Source: Apus apus
Taxonomy: Eukaryota > Chordata > Aves > Apodiformes > Apodidae
Length of the DNA stretch: 64,000 nucleotides
Assembly: GCF_020740795.1 (NCBI RefSeq)
Contig: NC_067312.1
Coordinates: 43,300,405-43,364,404 of the forward strand
Direction of reading: 5' to 3'
Shown here in pieces: positions 50,691-63,536 of the stretch. The position numbers were made by a program, and so were the translations under genes. A model generated the notes under the pieces. It was not told the origin of the DNA and searched no databases. It saw only the letters and a list, made by a program, of their open reading frames with translations. Position 1 is the first letter of the stretch; each line of letters opens with the position of its first letter.

Positions 50691-53600
50691 TGCTATAGAT
50701 TTCAGTGGAGTTGAATATTTGGAGTACCTCTAGGAGGTGGTTCCTAATTTGGCACTGGAATGACAGTTAGTATCCTAGATTGTGTTTAAGTTTGTCCACC
50801 CAGTTTAATCTTGCAGTGCCTGCATTTTCTCTCCAAGCACTCAGAATCCACCAAATTATACTAAAATTGAAAGACATGGTTATGTCAGTTAGCAGCAGCT
50901 GAATGCTTCTATTTACAGTGGAAAATCAGGTGAACATTCCTGCCATATTTCACAGAAACTTACTTGTATTAATTAGTTTCATTGGTTTATTACTTTCACC
51001 TCAAATATTTTAACAGTTCTGTAATATGATGGAGGTAAGACTTGGGTACAAGTGGTGAATTCTGAATGGCCCAAGATTTATCTGAATGATTGCAAGGCAA
51101 GATATTTCTCTACACTTCAATCATCTCATGCTTTGCTGCTCTGGCTGTCCCACAAAAAACAAACAAACAAAGAAACAAACAAAACCAAAACAACAAGAGG
51201 TTCCAGGAATATATGAAATAGAACACTGACCAGTAAACCTTAGTTAATACTACTACCAGTGCCATTCAACATGCTGGTTATCATAATAAGACTACCTAAG
51301 TTCTTGTCTTACTGGACCCAAGGCCTGATTAAACTGCCACTGCAGTGTGAAGGAAGCTTTGGCCATCACACCACCATTGTACAGGTAGTGACCTACTGCA
51401 TTGCTCCTGGTGCTGGCTGCCCTGAAGGCATGGCAGCAAGTTACTTCCACTGAGGGCCCATACCTCTGAAGATATTTTCCTGTTATTCTATTTGCTGTCT
51501 TTTTCAGTTCTGTGCTAAAGTTTATTTTTGTGTGTGTGTGACTGTGAAAGATTTTTCTTTCCTTACTTCAAGTTGCATGTGCTATGTATTTCTATATGTT
51601 TGTCATAAAAACGTAAAGTCCCAGCTTAGTAAGTCCCTGCAAATTTCATTTAAAGAGGTAGCCCAAGAGACAAGAGAAACCTGCCCAGAGACGGAAAACT
51701 ACAGAATGTTATTTGTCCTTATTAGACTGTGGAGAAATCACACAGTAAAGGCTTTGTGAACATCTCCACTCTAAGAAAAACTTTGGTCATTTGACTTTTT
51801 GACAGACACCAGGAAATTGATCACAGGATAGAAACCTCAAAAACTGGAATTTATGAATTCCAGCATTAATGGAACTTCATACTGTTATCTTACTGTTAGT
51901 GCATCTTAGTCATGTTTCAAACTATATGATTAGTTTTGTTGTGTCTTTCTTTTGTAGTTTTGGCATAGATTGAGATTTCACTTCCCTTTGCAAATCTGAG
52001 ACACATTCAGAATGGATGTTATCAATTTACACCTTAGGAGAAAAAAATATCTTACCAAATCCTATGGGCAACATTCACATGACTTGTACTTTATTGTCAA
52101 TGTTATTTGCTGTATCAGTGGGCTTGTTTAATTCAGGAATAAAAAGGCAGGTCTTTGAGCCCAACCCTGAGTAGACACCCGTTCCCTGTAGTGGTAAAGT
52201 GTCTGGCAGTGCAGCTGATCATGCAAAACAGCACCTTCCCCAGCAGTGAATGAGTCAGGCTGATGGTGTGGGGATAAAAAAAAAACCAAACAACTATGTA
52301 ACCTCACACACACATTTTATGTGGCATGGATATCATTTAAGCTTAATTTTTGAGGCAATTTCATATAAATCCTGCCTTTGGGGTGACCTGAGAGTTTTCT
52401 GAAACTCTACCAACTCTTCCAGCAATTAGTGGCATTCCTGTTCTAGGAAAAGTTAATCGTATTTTTCTTAGCACATCATCTTGTTCTGTTGTGAGCCCTG
52501 CCTCTTTTGGCCAGTACATGGACATGACATAAACACCGGTATTTAATGACAACACTGTCTGAAATCCCAGTTGCAAGTTAAAAGTGCATGTGCTTCTGGG
52601 CACTGCTCAGATGCTGAGGGTGATTTTTTTTTTTCTTGTGAATATGAATGTCCTGTTTAAGACAAACTTAAGTATTCGATGGCCTAGGACTGATGCAATT
52701 CAAAATTCATCTAGCAGGTTGGCAAGAGATCAAAAGTACCAACAATATGTATTTGACTTGATGCAGCTTACTGCCAGTCAGACAAACAAGGAAGTCATCC
52801 TAATGGAGTGGCTGATGGCACAGCCAAACACTGCTGGAAGCAAGCTTTTAGTCCTACCTATCTATCAGCTGAATGGGATACTGTTGTCTTACTTAAAATT
52901 AAATAACAAAATTAAACTAACTTTAAACTAGCTACAATAAACATTTTACAATGTAAAGTAAAAAAAAAAAGCACACACACAAAAAAAGCACAATGGAAAA
53001 GGTACAATGATATTTATAAGGTGGAATTGCATACAGAATTTTCTGGTACGTAGAAAAAAGATTCCCCCACACAAAGCACTGTGTTACAAAGCTAAGCACA
53101 TAAGCACACAAAAAACTGTTCTTGCTGAAGGTAGTAGCATGTCTTCCACTGAAATCATACAAGTTCTAAGGTCAGGGTCACATTGGGGCACTTCCTTGTG
53201 TTTAGAAATCAAAAGAACGTTTCAGGGAGAGGACAAAATTTACCTTAGAAGCACAAAACGTTGCTGATACAGAGTACTGAATCCTATCGTATCTTTTTTT
53301 AAGCCAGAAGTAGCATTATTCTGACCATTTGAAGACAGCTCCCAAAATGCAGACAAAGAGACAATGTTTAGGAAGGAGACATTGTTAGTTATTGCAGGTT
53401 TGTGCAAAGCTGAGTTCTTGGTGCCTTCCCATATATCAAGCACACCAAAGGAGATTTTTCATTACATACTTATACACAAAACTATGGCGTTAGTAAGTTT
53501 CCAAGTCCATCCTCCTTATGGTGATTTGTAAGAGATTTACATATAGTTATAATACGGTTATATCACTATTTCTACTATCATGCATGCTCAGGAGAAGGGT

Positions 53601-56600
53601 CTTCACCTGGGCAGGGGTCTTTTTGACCTGCTGGTGAGATTTTTAGTATTATAATTATATTATAATGAGCTAAGTTCACCTAAAGGACACAGTATTGCAA
53701 CTTCCACATCTTCAACTGCCCCAGACTGGTTTAGCCATCGATCTTCTTGATTTTGTTTCTTCTTTACCACCTCCTGCATTCCTTAGGTCCAATTATCCAT
53801 ATAGACCTGAAGTCTTCTCTGCCAAGTTGGTGATTTACATGAGACTCCCTTTTAATCTCTTGATTAATTACCTTCTTCAATGCCTAGTTATTGCAGGATG
53901 CCCTCGCTCAGTGCTAGCTGTGGTACTAATTGTGTGCCTCTCTGACTGCAATTTTAGCTTGTATATATATATGTACAGAGTACACCTTACACAAAATAAC
54001 CACATCATTCTAAATTTCTGAGTTATTTTCCAACATTAGGAATGCTGGTTTCCTTTTCATGTTCCTTTTTTTGAAGGGGGGTAGGCATGGAGGGGGGAGG
54101 GGCAATAGGTTTGAACAGCCTTAAGTAAGAAAAAGCTAAAAAGCAATGGGGATTTATATTGTTACAAGACCAAGAGCTGTAATTTCAGCACCATTCCACA
54201 GTTAAATTGAGATGGCTGTGCTGCAGGGACAGGCAGGTTAACAGTAGTAAGAATGTGAGTCCACTTAGTTTGCAGTTAAGGACAGGGCTGGTATGGTCTC
54301 ATTAAAAAAAACACCTGAGTATAAATCTTAAATAGAAGCAGCAATTAAAAAAAAAAACAACAACAAAAAACAGAAAAAGAAAAAAAGAAAAAAATTAGTT
54401 TAGGTAAAAACAAAGGAGTGACGTCAGCTTTCAAAGTGCTGGCTGGGTGTTTGTAGGGTGATTGTAGATGGTTCAGAGACCTAGTAAGTCACTTACCAAC
54501 GTTCCTGTTGACTTCAAAGAACTTTTTCCTGGATGAATAAAAGTTAACTAGGAAAATACTTGAACCCAGATGGCAGCACTAATGAGATAACTCTGTAGAA
54601 CTGTCCGTGATGTGAGTAAGGCACTTAGCAATATTAACAGCAATGGTGAAAAAAATTAGACACCAGAGGATTCTGGAGGCTTTCTTCACATTCCCAGACC
54701 GTGCTACCCCATTGCATAGTAGCATGTTGCAAAGCCTGTAAAAGGCAAAGCCTACTTCATATAGTGCCTAATGGAATGTCCCCAGTCTCTGGTAAAACCA
54801 ATAAAACTGTATTTTCATAAACAAGAAAGCAAAGTTAATCCCTAGAGCTTCTCAAATGATACTAAATTTTACAAGTGTAGAATTATTTATTATTTGTATC
54901 ACCATAGCAAGCAGAGAAGCCAAACAAACTGGGAGTTGCTTAATGCCAGGCAATGTGCAAACATAGCACAAGCGTAACAAAAACATTCAACCTGAACAGA
55001 CCAGACAGCCAGAAGCTGCAAGAGGCAACTGAGATACATGTTAAATAATTGTGATTTTTCAAAGTCACATACATGCACAGAATGAAAACTAAGGAAATAT
55101 CCAGAAAATATATTAGAAACCTGATTACCAGCCCTGGTTCTTGCAAGTGTAAAAAATGTTATTTTTTTATGGGGTTGTATTTCTGTCAGAAAAAAAAGGA
55201 CAAATAATCAAAATATCATACAGAGATTTCATTGCAGGCTTACGATGAAGTAACTATATCACTGCAGTTATTTAGTGAAGAACCTTTCTGATAGAAACTG
55301 TACTAGTATCTGAGAAAATCCCTTTGAATTTTCATTTGTTGAGCTTCTTTTGTTCAAGAATCTTGTTATTATTATGCAGAAAAGCTCTGAGCTACTTTGC
55401 CAAGTTCAGGTCTTTACATGTTGAGTGAGAGGTGAGTGAGTCAAGAGGACACATGTTCTTTTCCATTCTTCCCACACTTCTTTGGTGAGTGGTAAATATG
55501 TCTCCCTTTACTCGGTGAAAGAGCACCTTAGCTGGTGGTTCAGGTCTCTGGATCTAATTCAGAGAGAGACACAGGCTACCCAGAAGGTCGTAAGTGCATC
55601 AGTTTCCACATGGGCTGTTTTCAGACCATTTTAGAGGGGCTTATATCCAAAACCCATGCAGATTCAAAGTGTTTGCCAAGACTTCCAGGTGAAACTTCTG
55701 CCTCTTCTGGAAATAAAGCCATTTATCCCTTACCTGGACTTGTTCACCAGGAAAAAACATTTAGAGAAAACACTGGATGGTGAATATCCCCAGTAGCTTT
55801 CTCTTTCAGCAGAGGAGAAAGCCAGCAAGAGGCTATACTTGCTTCTCCACGCTTACCACCTCCGCTCATCAGGTTGAACTCCTCCTAAAGCTGCCTGTTA
55901 TGACTAGATTCACCTGCAGAGTTGGTCACAAGCAGACCCTGGAAACGGACTGAATGACCAGACCATATATGTTGTTTCTTGTAGGCTGAGCCACATTAAT
56001 GTACTGTACTCCTGGTTGTTTGCCTAGGGCAACTGCAAGAAACCCCACATTTGCCTGGATTACCATCATGAAGGTATACAATTGCTAGAGGTAAGGAATG
56101 TAAGTTGGTCAGCAAACAGCTCAGTGAATAGCTGCCTTAGCCACTTGTAATTGCTGGTCCACACCTTCACTGACTTGTATACAACCTTCATTAGAAACAG
56201 AGGAATCCCATAGAGTTTATGAGTATTATAGCCACCTACTCCTATTTAGTTACAGCTAACAATTAAATTTTATTTTTAATTTGAAAAAGGGAAGAATGCA
56301 TTGTTAAATTTGGAATTATAAAGTAATTTTTCCCTTTTAAAAGCAACCTTTTTTTTTTTTTTTTTTTTTCTTTTTTTTCCACAGACATCAAAGCCTGCTA
56401 TGATGGATCTCCATTTGTTTTGTTGGCTATACTAACTAGCAAGCTCTCTGTCCCACAGGATGGGAAGAATGTAATACATCATTAAAGATTTACATAAATA
56501 TTATTTCTGACTGACCATTTCTTCATGCTTTGGCTTGAGGCTTTGATAACAGCAGGAGAGGGGAAAGTTTTTGAAATATGAAGTCTTGCCTATATTTGGT

Positions 56601-57715
56601 TATAGAGGAAATAATTAGTAAAAGTAGCCAGTAATATGGGCAAGACTCTAACTCAGAGAAGAAACCAGAAGAATTGTCAGTATTTAGTCAGAAGAACACA
56701 AGAGATACTTGCATAGTGGTAAAGACAGCATGACTGTGCCTTTGAGGAATTAACAACAGAGTACAAACCATTGGTCAGAGTACATTTGTCCAACTCAGTT
56801 CAATCTATTGAAGGCTTAATTGAGCTCATTTGCAAGCATGGCTGACTTGTTTCTTCTCAGTACTGATTAGTACTTTGTTAGAAACTATGGCAGCTGAATA
56901 AGAACCATTGCTGCCAGAAGCAGCCTGGCACATGACTTGTCCTCTGACAAGTATTTGGCACATGCTTTCCCCTGACTTTGCTTGCTGGACCTGGTTTGGA
57001 GAGGCTGGGTTCTTACAAGTTTATGCTCCTGGGCTACAAAATGTGCCTTTGGGCACTCTAGTGTCTGTGGAAACATGTGGCAGAGGATATGCCTGAAACT
57101 CTGAAGGTGTACCAGAATAATCTAAGACAGATGACTGTGGCTGCCACCACTTGACACATCTTTGTTCCTTGACAAGAATCACTCTGGGAAACAGTTCTAA
57201 CTGTGTATTACCACAGGGTCTAATGAAAATGCCACAGCTCTTCAGAATACAGTGGTACTTCTGAAGTGGGCAGTTCTTCAAGGGAATTGTTAATATGTTA
57301 GCAGCTTTGGCCTAAGATTCCTGTGATGTTCCTGTGATTCACCTGCTCCTGTGTGAAATGTGGCAAATAACAGCCAGAAATTCTTACTTGTTTCATGTAT
57401 CTTAAATGCACAATATTTAGGCAAAATGTTGCACGGTGTTCCCCTTCTCGGTTTGTACACTTACCAAACCAGGATAATGTTTCTGGAGAAATTTTACATG
57501 TAACTGCGTCTACTTGCAACATTTCAATTTAACTACACTTTTTTTGCAAGAGCTCAACAGAATTTCTGTTAGCGTGTCTTCCTCAATACTGTTTTGCATC
57601 TTCTTCCAAGAATTTTTAAGTGAGAGGAGTCCAGAGAAACAGAGCTTGAGAAGGAACTTCTGGTTAGACTAACTGGATCTGCAATCAACTCAGAGCAGAG
57701 TAGAGCAAAAGAATA
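50691..57715. other. Intergenic, nothing recognised
   Basis: This is 7 kb of AT-rich sequence. Simple repeats include (AAAC)n at about 51155-51185 and poly(T) at about 56350-56370. No exon, CR1 or LTR was recognised; ORFs such as 52584-52931 and 53695-54021 lack family resemblance. Confidence 0.5.
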
Positions 57716-57992
57716 ACCTGTCTGCTGGCCACACTTCTTTTGATGCAGTCCAAGATGCTGTTGGCCTTCTGGGCTGCAATTGCATATTGCTGGCTCACAT
57801 CCAGATTTTCATCCACTACTACCCCCAGGTCTTTTTCCACAGGGCTGCTCTCTAGCATGTCTTCCCCCAGCTGCTATTCATACGTCTGGTTGCCCCAGCC
57901 CAGGTGTAGAACCCTGTACTTGGCCTTGCTGAACCTCATAAGATTCACCTGGGCCCACTTCTCCAGCTTGTCCAGGTCACTCTAGGTGGCGT
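57716..57992 (-). mobile_element. CR1 LINE internal fragment
   Basis: GGCCACACTTCTTTTGATGC, GGCCTTCTGGGCTGCAA and TACTTGGCCTTGCTGAACCT are standard CR1 ORF2 text in reverse complement. Both ends are truncated. Confidence 0.9.
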
Positions 57993-58487
57993 TTCAAATT
58001 TGAGTCATGTTTGCCACTTTTAGCTTTTGTCCATCTTTTTTTTTTAAAAGTCAATATATGGTCCAGTGGAATGGAATGGAGAGAACTTTCCTCAAGAGTT
58101 GCAATGGTGCCATACTTATTTTGAATCAGCAAATCATTTATGAGTGTGGAACACCCACAATGAGCCTCCTCGCAAGGTCAGGTTCGTATGGCTGTCACGG
58201 ACTGTAGTGACTCCTGGGGGGCACACAGGATAGGGAAGTTTACCAATGTGCTGGGGGGCTTTGCTGCTCTCAGTAACTGGGGTTGGGAAGTCAGTGCTCC
58301 TTCTCTTGTCCTAGAGGGCAAACCTTAACCACACAGCTTCCATGACCTGCTTTCCACACCTCTTTAGGGTGTGCGGTGGCAGTACAAGATTTTGGACAGA
58401 CATTGTAACAGTCAGGCATTTGTACTGACTGCCTCTGTGCTCGCAGTCTCCTCCCAGATGAACAGGAAAAGTATCTGAGGATGTGAG
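57993..58487. other. Intergenic, nothing recognised
   Basis: This is sequence between two CR1 copies with no feature recognised. Confidence 0.5.
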
Positions 58488-58813
58488 ATCATAGAATCAT
58501 TAAGGTTGGAAGGGACCTCAAAGATCACAAAGTTCCAACCCCCCTGCCATGAGCAGGGAGCCCTACCCCTAGACCAGGCCGCACAAAACCTCATCCAACC
58601 TGGCCTTAAAAACCTCCAGGCATGGGGCTTCAACAACCTCCCTGGGCAACCCATTCCAGTTCCTCACCACCCTTGTAGTGAAGTTTCTTCCTAATCTCTA
58701 ACCTAAATTTCCCCTCTCTCAGTTTAAACCCATTACCCCTTGTCCTGTCACTGTCTTCTCTGACGAAGAGCCCCTCCCCAGCTTTCCTGCAGGCCCCTTT
58801 CAAGCACTGGAAG
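58488..58813 (-). mobile_element. CR1 LINE 3' end abutting the CpG island
   Basis: It starts ATCATAGAATCATTAAGGTTG (20 bases of the 3' tail complement) and runs through TTGGAAGGGACCTCAAAGAT and ACCCCTTGTCCTGTCACTG to about 58813. Its 5' truncation point meets the CpG island directly, with no spacer. Confidence 0.93.
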
Positions 58814-58938
58814 GATGACTCCGCCCGCCTCGGAGGACTCTGAGCTCTGGCTTCTCCCGCCTACGACCGGGAGGTCCCACCTCAGGGGGCCCGTTCGCGC
58901 CACCCGGCGCCGCCGCCCCGCGCGCGTGCCCGCCGGGG

Positions 58939-59022
58939 CGCTGCCGCAGCGGGGCCGGCAGGGGGCGCTGCCGCAGCGGGGCCGGCAGGGGGCGCTGCCG
59001 CAGCGGGGCCGGCAGGGGGCGC
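58939..59022 (+). repeat. Three 27-bp tandem repeats with CTCF-like motifs
   Basis: The unit CGCTGCCGCAGCGGGGCCGG plus CAGGGGG is repeated three times, essentially without change. Each copy creates CCGGCAGGGGGCGC (58955-58968, 58982-58995, 59009-59022), which matches the CTCF core consensus CCASYAGRKGGCRS at 13 of 14 positions, all in plus orientation. Confidence 0.85.
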
Positions 59023-59339
59023 AGCGCCGGCGCGGACACGCAGCGGCAGCCGGCTCTGCTGCAGCCAAACCTGCTTTGTCCCCGCCCCGCCCCGGCCTGC
59101 CCAACCCAGCCGGCCCCGCGGAGAGCAGCTGCTCAGCCCGGGGATTCTCTCCCCGCGCCGCCGAGGTCGCCATCTTCACCCTCTCCTCCTCCTCGGAACC
59201 TCCCGGCCGGGCTCGCAGGCGCGGGAGGCGCCTGCGCCGAGCGCCCCGGCTGCGCGTCACGCCGGGCGGCAGCGGCCTCCTCCGCGGCTCTGCCTTCCCC
59301 TCCGCCCCGGCGCGGCGGGAGGGGCGCGGGGCAGCAGGG

Positions 59340-59397
59340 GACGGAGGTGCCGGGGCGCGGCGCGCAGACAAAGGAGCGGGCGCCGCCGTGGGCAGCG
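59340..59397 (+). other. CDC42SE2: Candidate CDC42SE2 non-coding exon 1 (3' end)
   Basis: The segment ends GGGCAGCG before GTGAGTGG, a near-consensus donor within the island. The start is unknown; only the donor edge is supported. Confidence 0.4.
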
Positions 59398-59670
59398 GTG
59401 AGTGGCAGGGGCAGGGCGCGGGGGTCTCCGCTCCCGCCGTCCCGCGGGGAGGGTGCCTGCTGGCGGGCCAGGCTGCGCCGCGGCCGCTGCCTTCCCCGCG
59501 CGGGCGCAGGGGCTCCGGCGGGGGCCGGGCTGCTGGCGGGGCTGCCACCCGAGCCCGCCGGTGCCTCCCGCACCGCAGTCCCCGCGGCCGAGCAGCGGCA
59601 GCGAGCGCTGAGCGAGGTGCCCGGCAGCGGTGGGAGCCGAGACGGGCGCTCCGGGGGAGCCTCCAGCGCC

Positions 59671-59800
59671 GCCGCGGGTGCGGGGCTGGGCAGCGCGGCG
59701 GGTGCGGGGCTGGGCAGCGCGGCGGGAGCGGGGCTGGGCAGAGCGGCGGGTGCGGGGCTGAGCAGCGCGGCGGGAGCGGGGCTGGGCAGCGCGGCGGGCA
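59671..59800 (+). repeat. 24-bp GC-rich tandem repeat, about 5 copies
   Basis: Units of the type GCGGCGGGTGCGGGGCTGGG followed by CAGC repeat about five times with single-base differences. It gives spurious GAGLGSAA-type repeats on the plus strand and PSPAPAAL-type repeats on the minus strand. Confidence 0.85.
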
Positions 59801-60238
59801 CGGCGAGCGGAGCTCGGCAGCCGTCCCGTAGGACTGGCACTCGGACAAAAAGGACGGGAGCGATTAAAAAGACAGTAAGAGGGCTTCTCTTTTTTGTGTT
59901 TGGTTTTTTTTCCCCCCCGTTCCTTGCCAAAGCGTGTGGCGGGAGGAGAGGTGCTGCTGTGAGCAGGTGGGTGGGCAGCGAGAGGCAGAGCAGCGGGCAC
60001 AGGGCGCCGTGCCCGGCCGAGGATGCTGCGGCTCCTCCGGCTGCCCCTGCCCGGGACCCCCTGCCCCTGTGACAGCTGTGGTGGCTCTGTGGCGCATCCC
60101 GAGGGATGAAGTCGTGTTTATCGCCGCTGTTTGAAAATGTAGCGCTTGTCTTCTGGGTTGTTTGGTTTTTAGGCAGCTATTCAGTGAGTACAAGCTTGTG
60201 CTCTTAGTGAAATTATAAATCTTGCTTTCCTACGCCAG

Positions 60239-60291
60239 GAGAACGCGAGGTCCTGTGATACTGAGCTGCGAAGTTGGATATGCATTAAACT
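60239..60291 (+). other. CDC42SE2: Candidate non-coding exon 2 of CDC42SE2
   Basis: It is bounded by a good acceptor (TTGCTTTCCTACGCCAG) and a near-perfect donor (GTAAGT), 53 bases in between. It has no ATG-started frame of note except ATGCAT near its end. Position just downstream of the CpG island suits a second 5' UTR exon. The assignment is by splice signals and context only. Confidence 0.45.
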
Positions 60292-60709
60292 GTAAGTCTT
60301 CTGATTTTGTTTTTGGACTTCAATGGATGAATGGAGTGATTAACTAAACTTAACTAAATCCTAACCAGACTTCTCCCATGACCACTGCAAACATATCCCT
60401 CTTGTACTGTGATAATTGGTTAAAAAATAGGAAAGTAAAGAAAACCTGTAAAGTCTTGGAGGAGGAGTTGCCTTAAGCTCCTTTTTTTAGGGATTGGTTT
60501 TTTTTGGTGATGGGTCTTATTTAATCCTCAAGGGCTGACAGTCACTTTTAAGCTTAAATCAATGTATAGGAAACACCTGTAAGTGTAATACTAGTATGTT
60601 TCCTTGTATTTAACCAAAGTACTTAAGATTAGATTATACATTTTCCTCACACACAAGGGATGTTTAATCAATTAATTTGCTGAGGTAATCTGATTATGAA
60701 TAGCTCAGT

Positions 60710-61237
60710 GAATGATAGAATGGTTAAGGTTGGAAGGCACCTTAAAGATCACTAGGTTCCAATCTCCCTGCTGTGAGCAGGGACACCTCACACTAGACCA
60801 GGCTGCACAAAGCCTCATCCAACTGGGCCTTGAACATCTTCAGGGAGGGAGCTTCCACAATCTCCTGAGGCAACCTATTCCAGTGTGTTACTACCATCAT
60901 GGTGAAGAATTTATTCCTAATAGCTAATCTAAATCTCCCCTCTTTCAGTTTAAAACCATTACCCCTTGTCCTGTTACTACCCTCTCTGGTGAAAAGTTAT
61001 TTTGATGCAGCCCAGGATGTGGTTGGCCCTCTGGGCTCTAGCACACACTGACGGTGGCTCGTAGAGAGCTTCTCACCTGCTAGCATCCCCACGTCCTTCT
61101 CCTCAGGACTGCTCTCCAGACATTCTCCCCCCAGTCTGTATTTGTGCCTGGGGTTGTGCCAACCCAGGTGCAGGACCTTGCACTTGGCCTAGTTGAACTT
61201 CATGAGTTTGGCACTGGCCCACCTCTCCAGCCTGAAG
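60710..61237 (-). mobile_element. CR1 LINE 3' fragment
   Basis: GATAGAATGGTTAAGGTTGG, ACCCCTTGTCCTGTTACTAC and CTTGCACTTGGCCTAGTTGA are CR1 3' UTR and ORF2 text in reverse complement. An internal deletion joins the two parts near 60990. Both the frame and tail are degraded. Confidence 0.92.
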
Positions 61238-63536
61238 TTACAGATGTGTTTCATTATTGAAATACAGATGCAACTTTGAAAGATGTAATAAAATACTAGA
61301 TTTCTATTTTAGCAATTTTTGAAGGATGAAAGGGACTATTGTAGATTAAGTTGTAGAAGGTGATCAAGCAAGTGATTAGAACCACTAATAACAGCTCAAA
61401 TAAGCAATGAAATAAATCACTGTATAAATTCTAGTATGCACGTAAGTTTAGTTTTATGTCAATAGTTGCATCACTACTGTATTAAATTTAATTTCTTCTC
61501 TTAGCTTGGTTAAGAAACTAGAATCTGGATGTAGCTGTTTGGATACCTAAAATTATTTTGCTAGTGGCTAACACTTTCTACACACTTTCTGGTTTAAGGA
61601 AAAGCTGGTATCCTTTGCACAGCAGAGAATCATTTAATATGTGTTCAAAAAACTTCCTGGTGAAATTTCTGTGTATTCAGACCAAAGTTGTGTAGCTGTT
61701 TCATTGAAAAATAGACAGTTTACTTACACTGCCGTGTAACTGGACAAAATAAATTGCTCTGAAACATATAGTAATTCTGACCTTAGGAGGGTGTTAGAAC
61801 TTCTGTGCTGGCTTGCAATGTGGGCAGCTTTGTGGACATGATAGCTTGTCATGATAGGGGAAAGGCATAAATGTTTTTAACATCTCATAATAGTTTCTGC
61901 TGTCCAAAAAATAAGATGAGTTGATTTAGGTATAGGAAGGGGAGTAGAGAAATTGTGTTTGTGTGTGTTCCAAGTGGTTTTCTAAATCTTTTACTGTGAC
62001 TTTTTAACCTACATATCAGGGCTTTCATTGCAGTGATAAAACATTAACCCTAGAGTATTGTTGAGAAATCAGATCATGTCCTATGAAGGCATTACAGTAA
62101 ACAAGAAATGTTAAACATAGCATTTCATGGTTTTCCCCAGCAAGAAGTATAATCAACACTGTCTTACATTTATAGAAGAAGTTTGTGGTTGTGAAATGAT
62201 GTTAATCAGCAGCTGCTGCCATAATTCCATGTCCACTGGAGAGGAGTCTTCCTGTGTAACACCTGGTAACTTGAGCAAGCCTTTTAGAACAAACTTGCAC
62301 AAACCCTTTAGATATTTGTGCCAGACCTTTTGACCCTCAAAGGTGGCATGTTAAGGGGATTATTTTTTTGCCTCTATGGTTAGGATGTCTTGCTAGATTT
62401 ACAGCACTACTATAAAAACACCTATGTTTTTCTTTACACTATTGACATATGGATGACAAGGCAAAAAGCTTGCATTCTGTTGTGCATGGCTGAGGTGGCA
62501 GTTTCTTGGAATTAAAGATATTTTTTTTTCCAACTATTAAGACATTTGCTTTGGTTAGTATGACTTATAGACCAACCTTTAAGCATTAGACATAATGTGG
62601 AATTAAATGACTTGATAATGTTAAAAGTACTTGCAGGTCTTTGCTTTGTTTTATTTTTGGTGAACTTAGCTTGCAGAGTGGCAGATTATATGTAAGCTTA
62701 CCGTTCCATGTTGCTAGGAATAATCTCTTGCCAGTCTGTTTTGCAAACTGTGTTGTGATTCTTGCTATTCTGTGCAGAAACCTACTGGGTTCTGGTCAGT
62801 GTCACTGAGTACTAGTATAGAATTACTTTGACTTACTTTTGATGGATACTTGGACCGTTCAAATTAGCTTTCAGCAACTTAGTTGCAACTCTTTATTACT
62901 TTACAACCTGAGCCCAGAAACTGCATATCTATTTATCACAGAAGTTACTACTGCAGTGCATGTTTTTGCTAGATATGGTTCTCGCTTGTATCAACGACTG
63001 TCGCTGTACATAAACATGTGTCTGAATGCCCCAGTTATCTTTGGTCACTGCCTTACCTCTGGGTATCTGTTTCTCACTGAACACCTCTCTGTATGCTCAG
63101 AGAAAATGGGTGAAGACTAGTGTGAAACTTCATAGAGCTTTGCTGTACCTTGCTGTATCATATTCATTAAAATGTGTTTGCTAATATCTACCATATCTGT
63201 TTAATATTCGGCTTCTTGTGTCTCCTAATATTATTAGCCTGTAAAGATAATAACTGAGTTTTAAAAGAGCTGAGGCTGTTGTGAAGGTATTAGTTACTTC
63301 TAATACCTTAAGTAAAAAGTTAAATAAATGCATTCTTCTACATGCTGAAGGTTTGCAGGGAATTGGCTGCTGTTTACTCCACAATGCAGCTGTTAAACCT
63401 ATGCCCATTTTTTAATGCAATTTTATCAATTCTTAAAGCACCCTTGGTAGGGTTAACGTGAAGGATTTTTTTTTATATTATCTGTGTCTTGCTGAGTTAC
63501 AGTTGTGTTGAGAGTGCTAAAGCTATGTGTACATAG

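Larger units (their letters stand above)
58814..60115 (+). promoter_or_regulatory. CDC42SE2: CpG island, probable CDC42SE2 promoter and first exon
   Basis: The segment is very GC- and CpG-rich and ends a 36-kb gene-poor stretch. In vertebrates CDC42SE2 follows LYRM7 on the same strand and starts with non-coding exons, so this is its expected promoter position. A good donor, GCG|GTGAGTGG, lies at 59398-59399, making an exon ending at 59397 likely. No coding exon of CDC42SE2 (84-residue CRIB-motif protein) was seen up to 64000. Long ORFs on both strands (for example 58748-59848 minus, 58815-59831 plus) follow from base composition. The gene assignment rests on synteny, not on protein sequence. 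Confidence 0.6.

Noticed and set aside
58748-59848. 366-codon minus and 338-codon plus ORFs in the CpG island
   Set aside because: Extreme GC content removes stops in several frames; tandem repeats dominate, and no domain or splice-supported coding pattern is seen.
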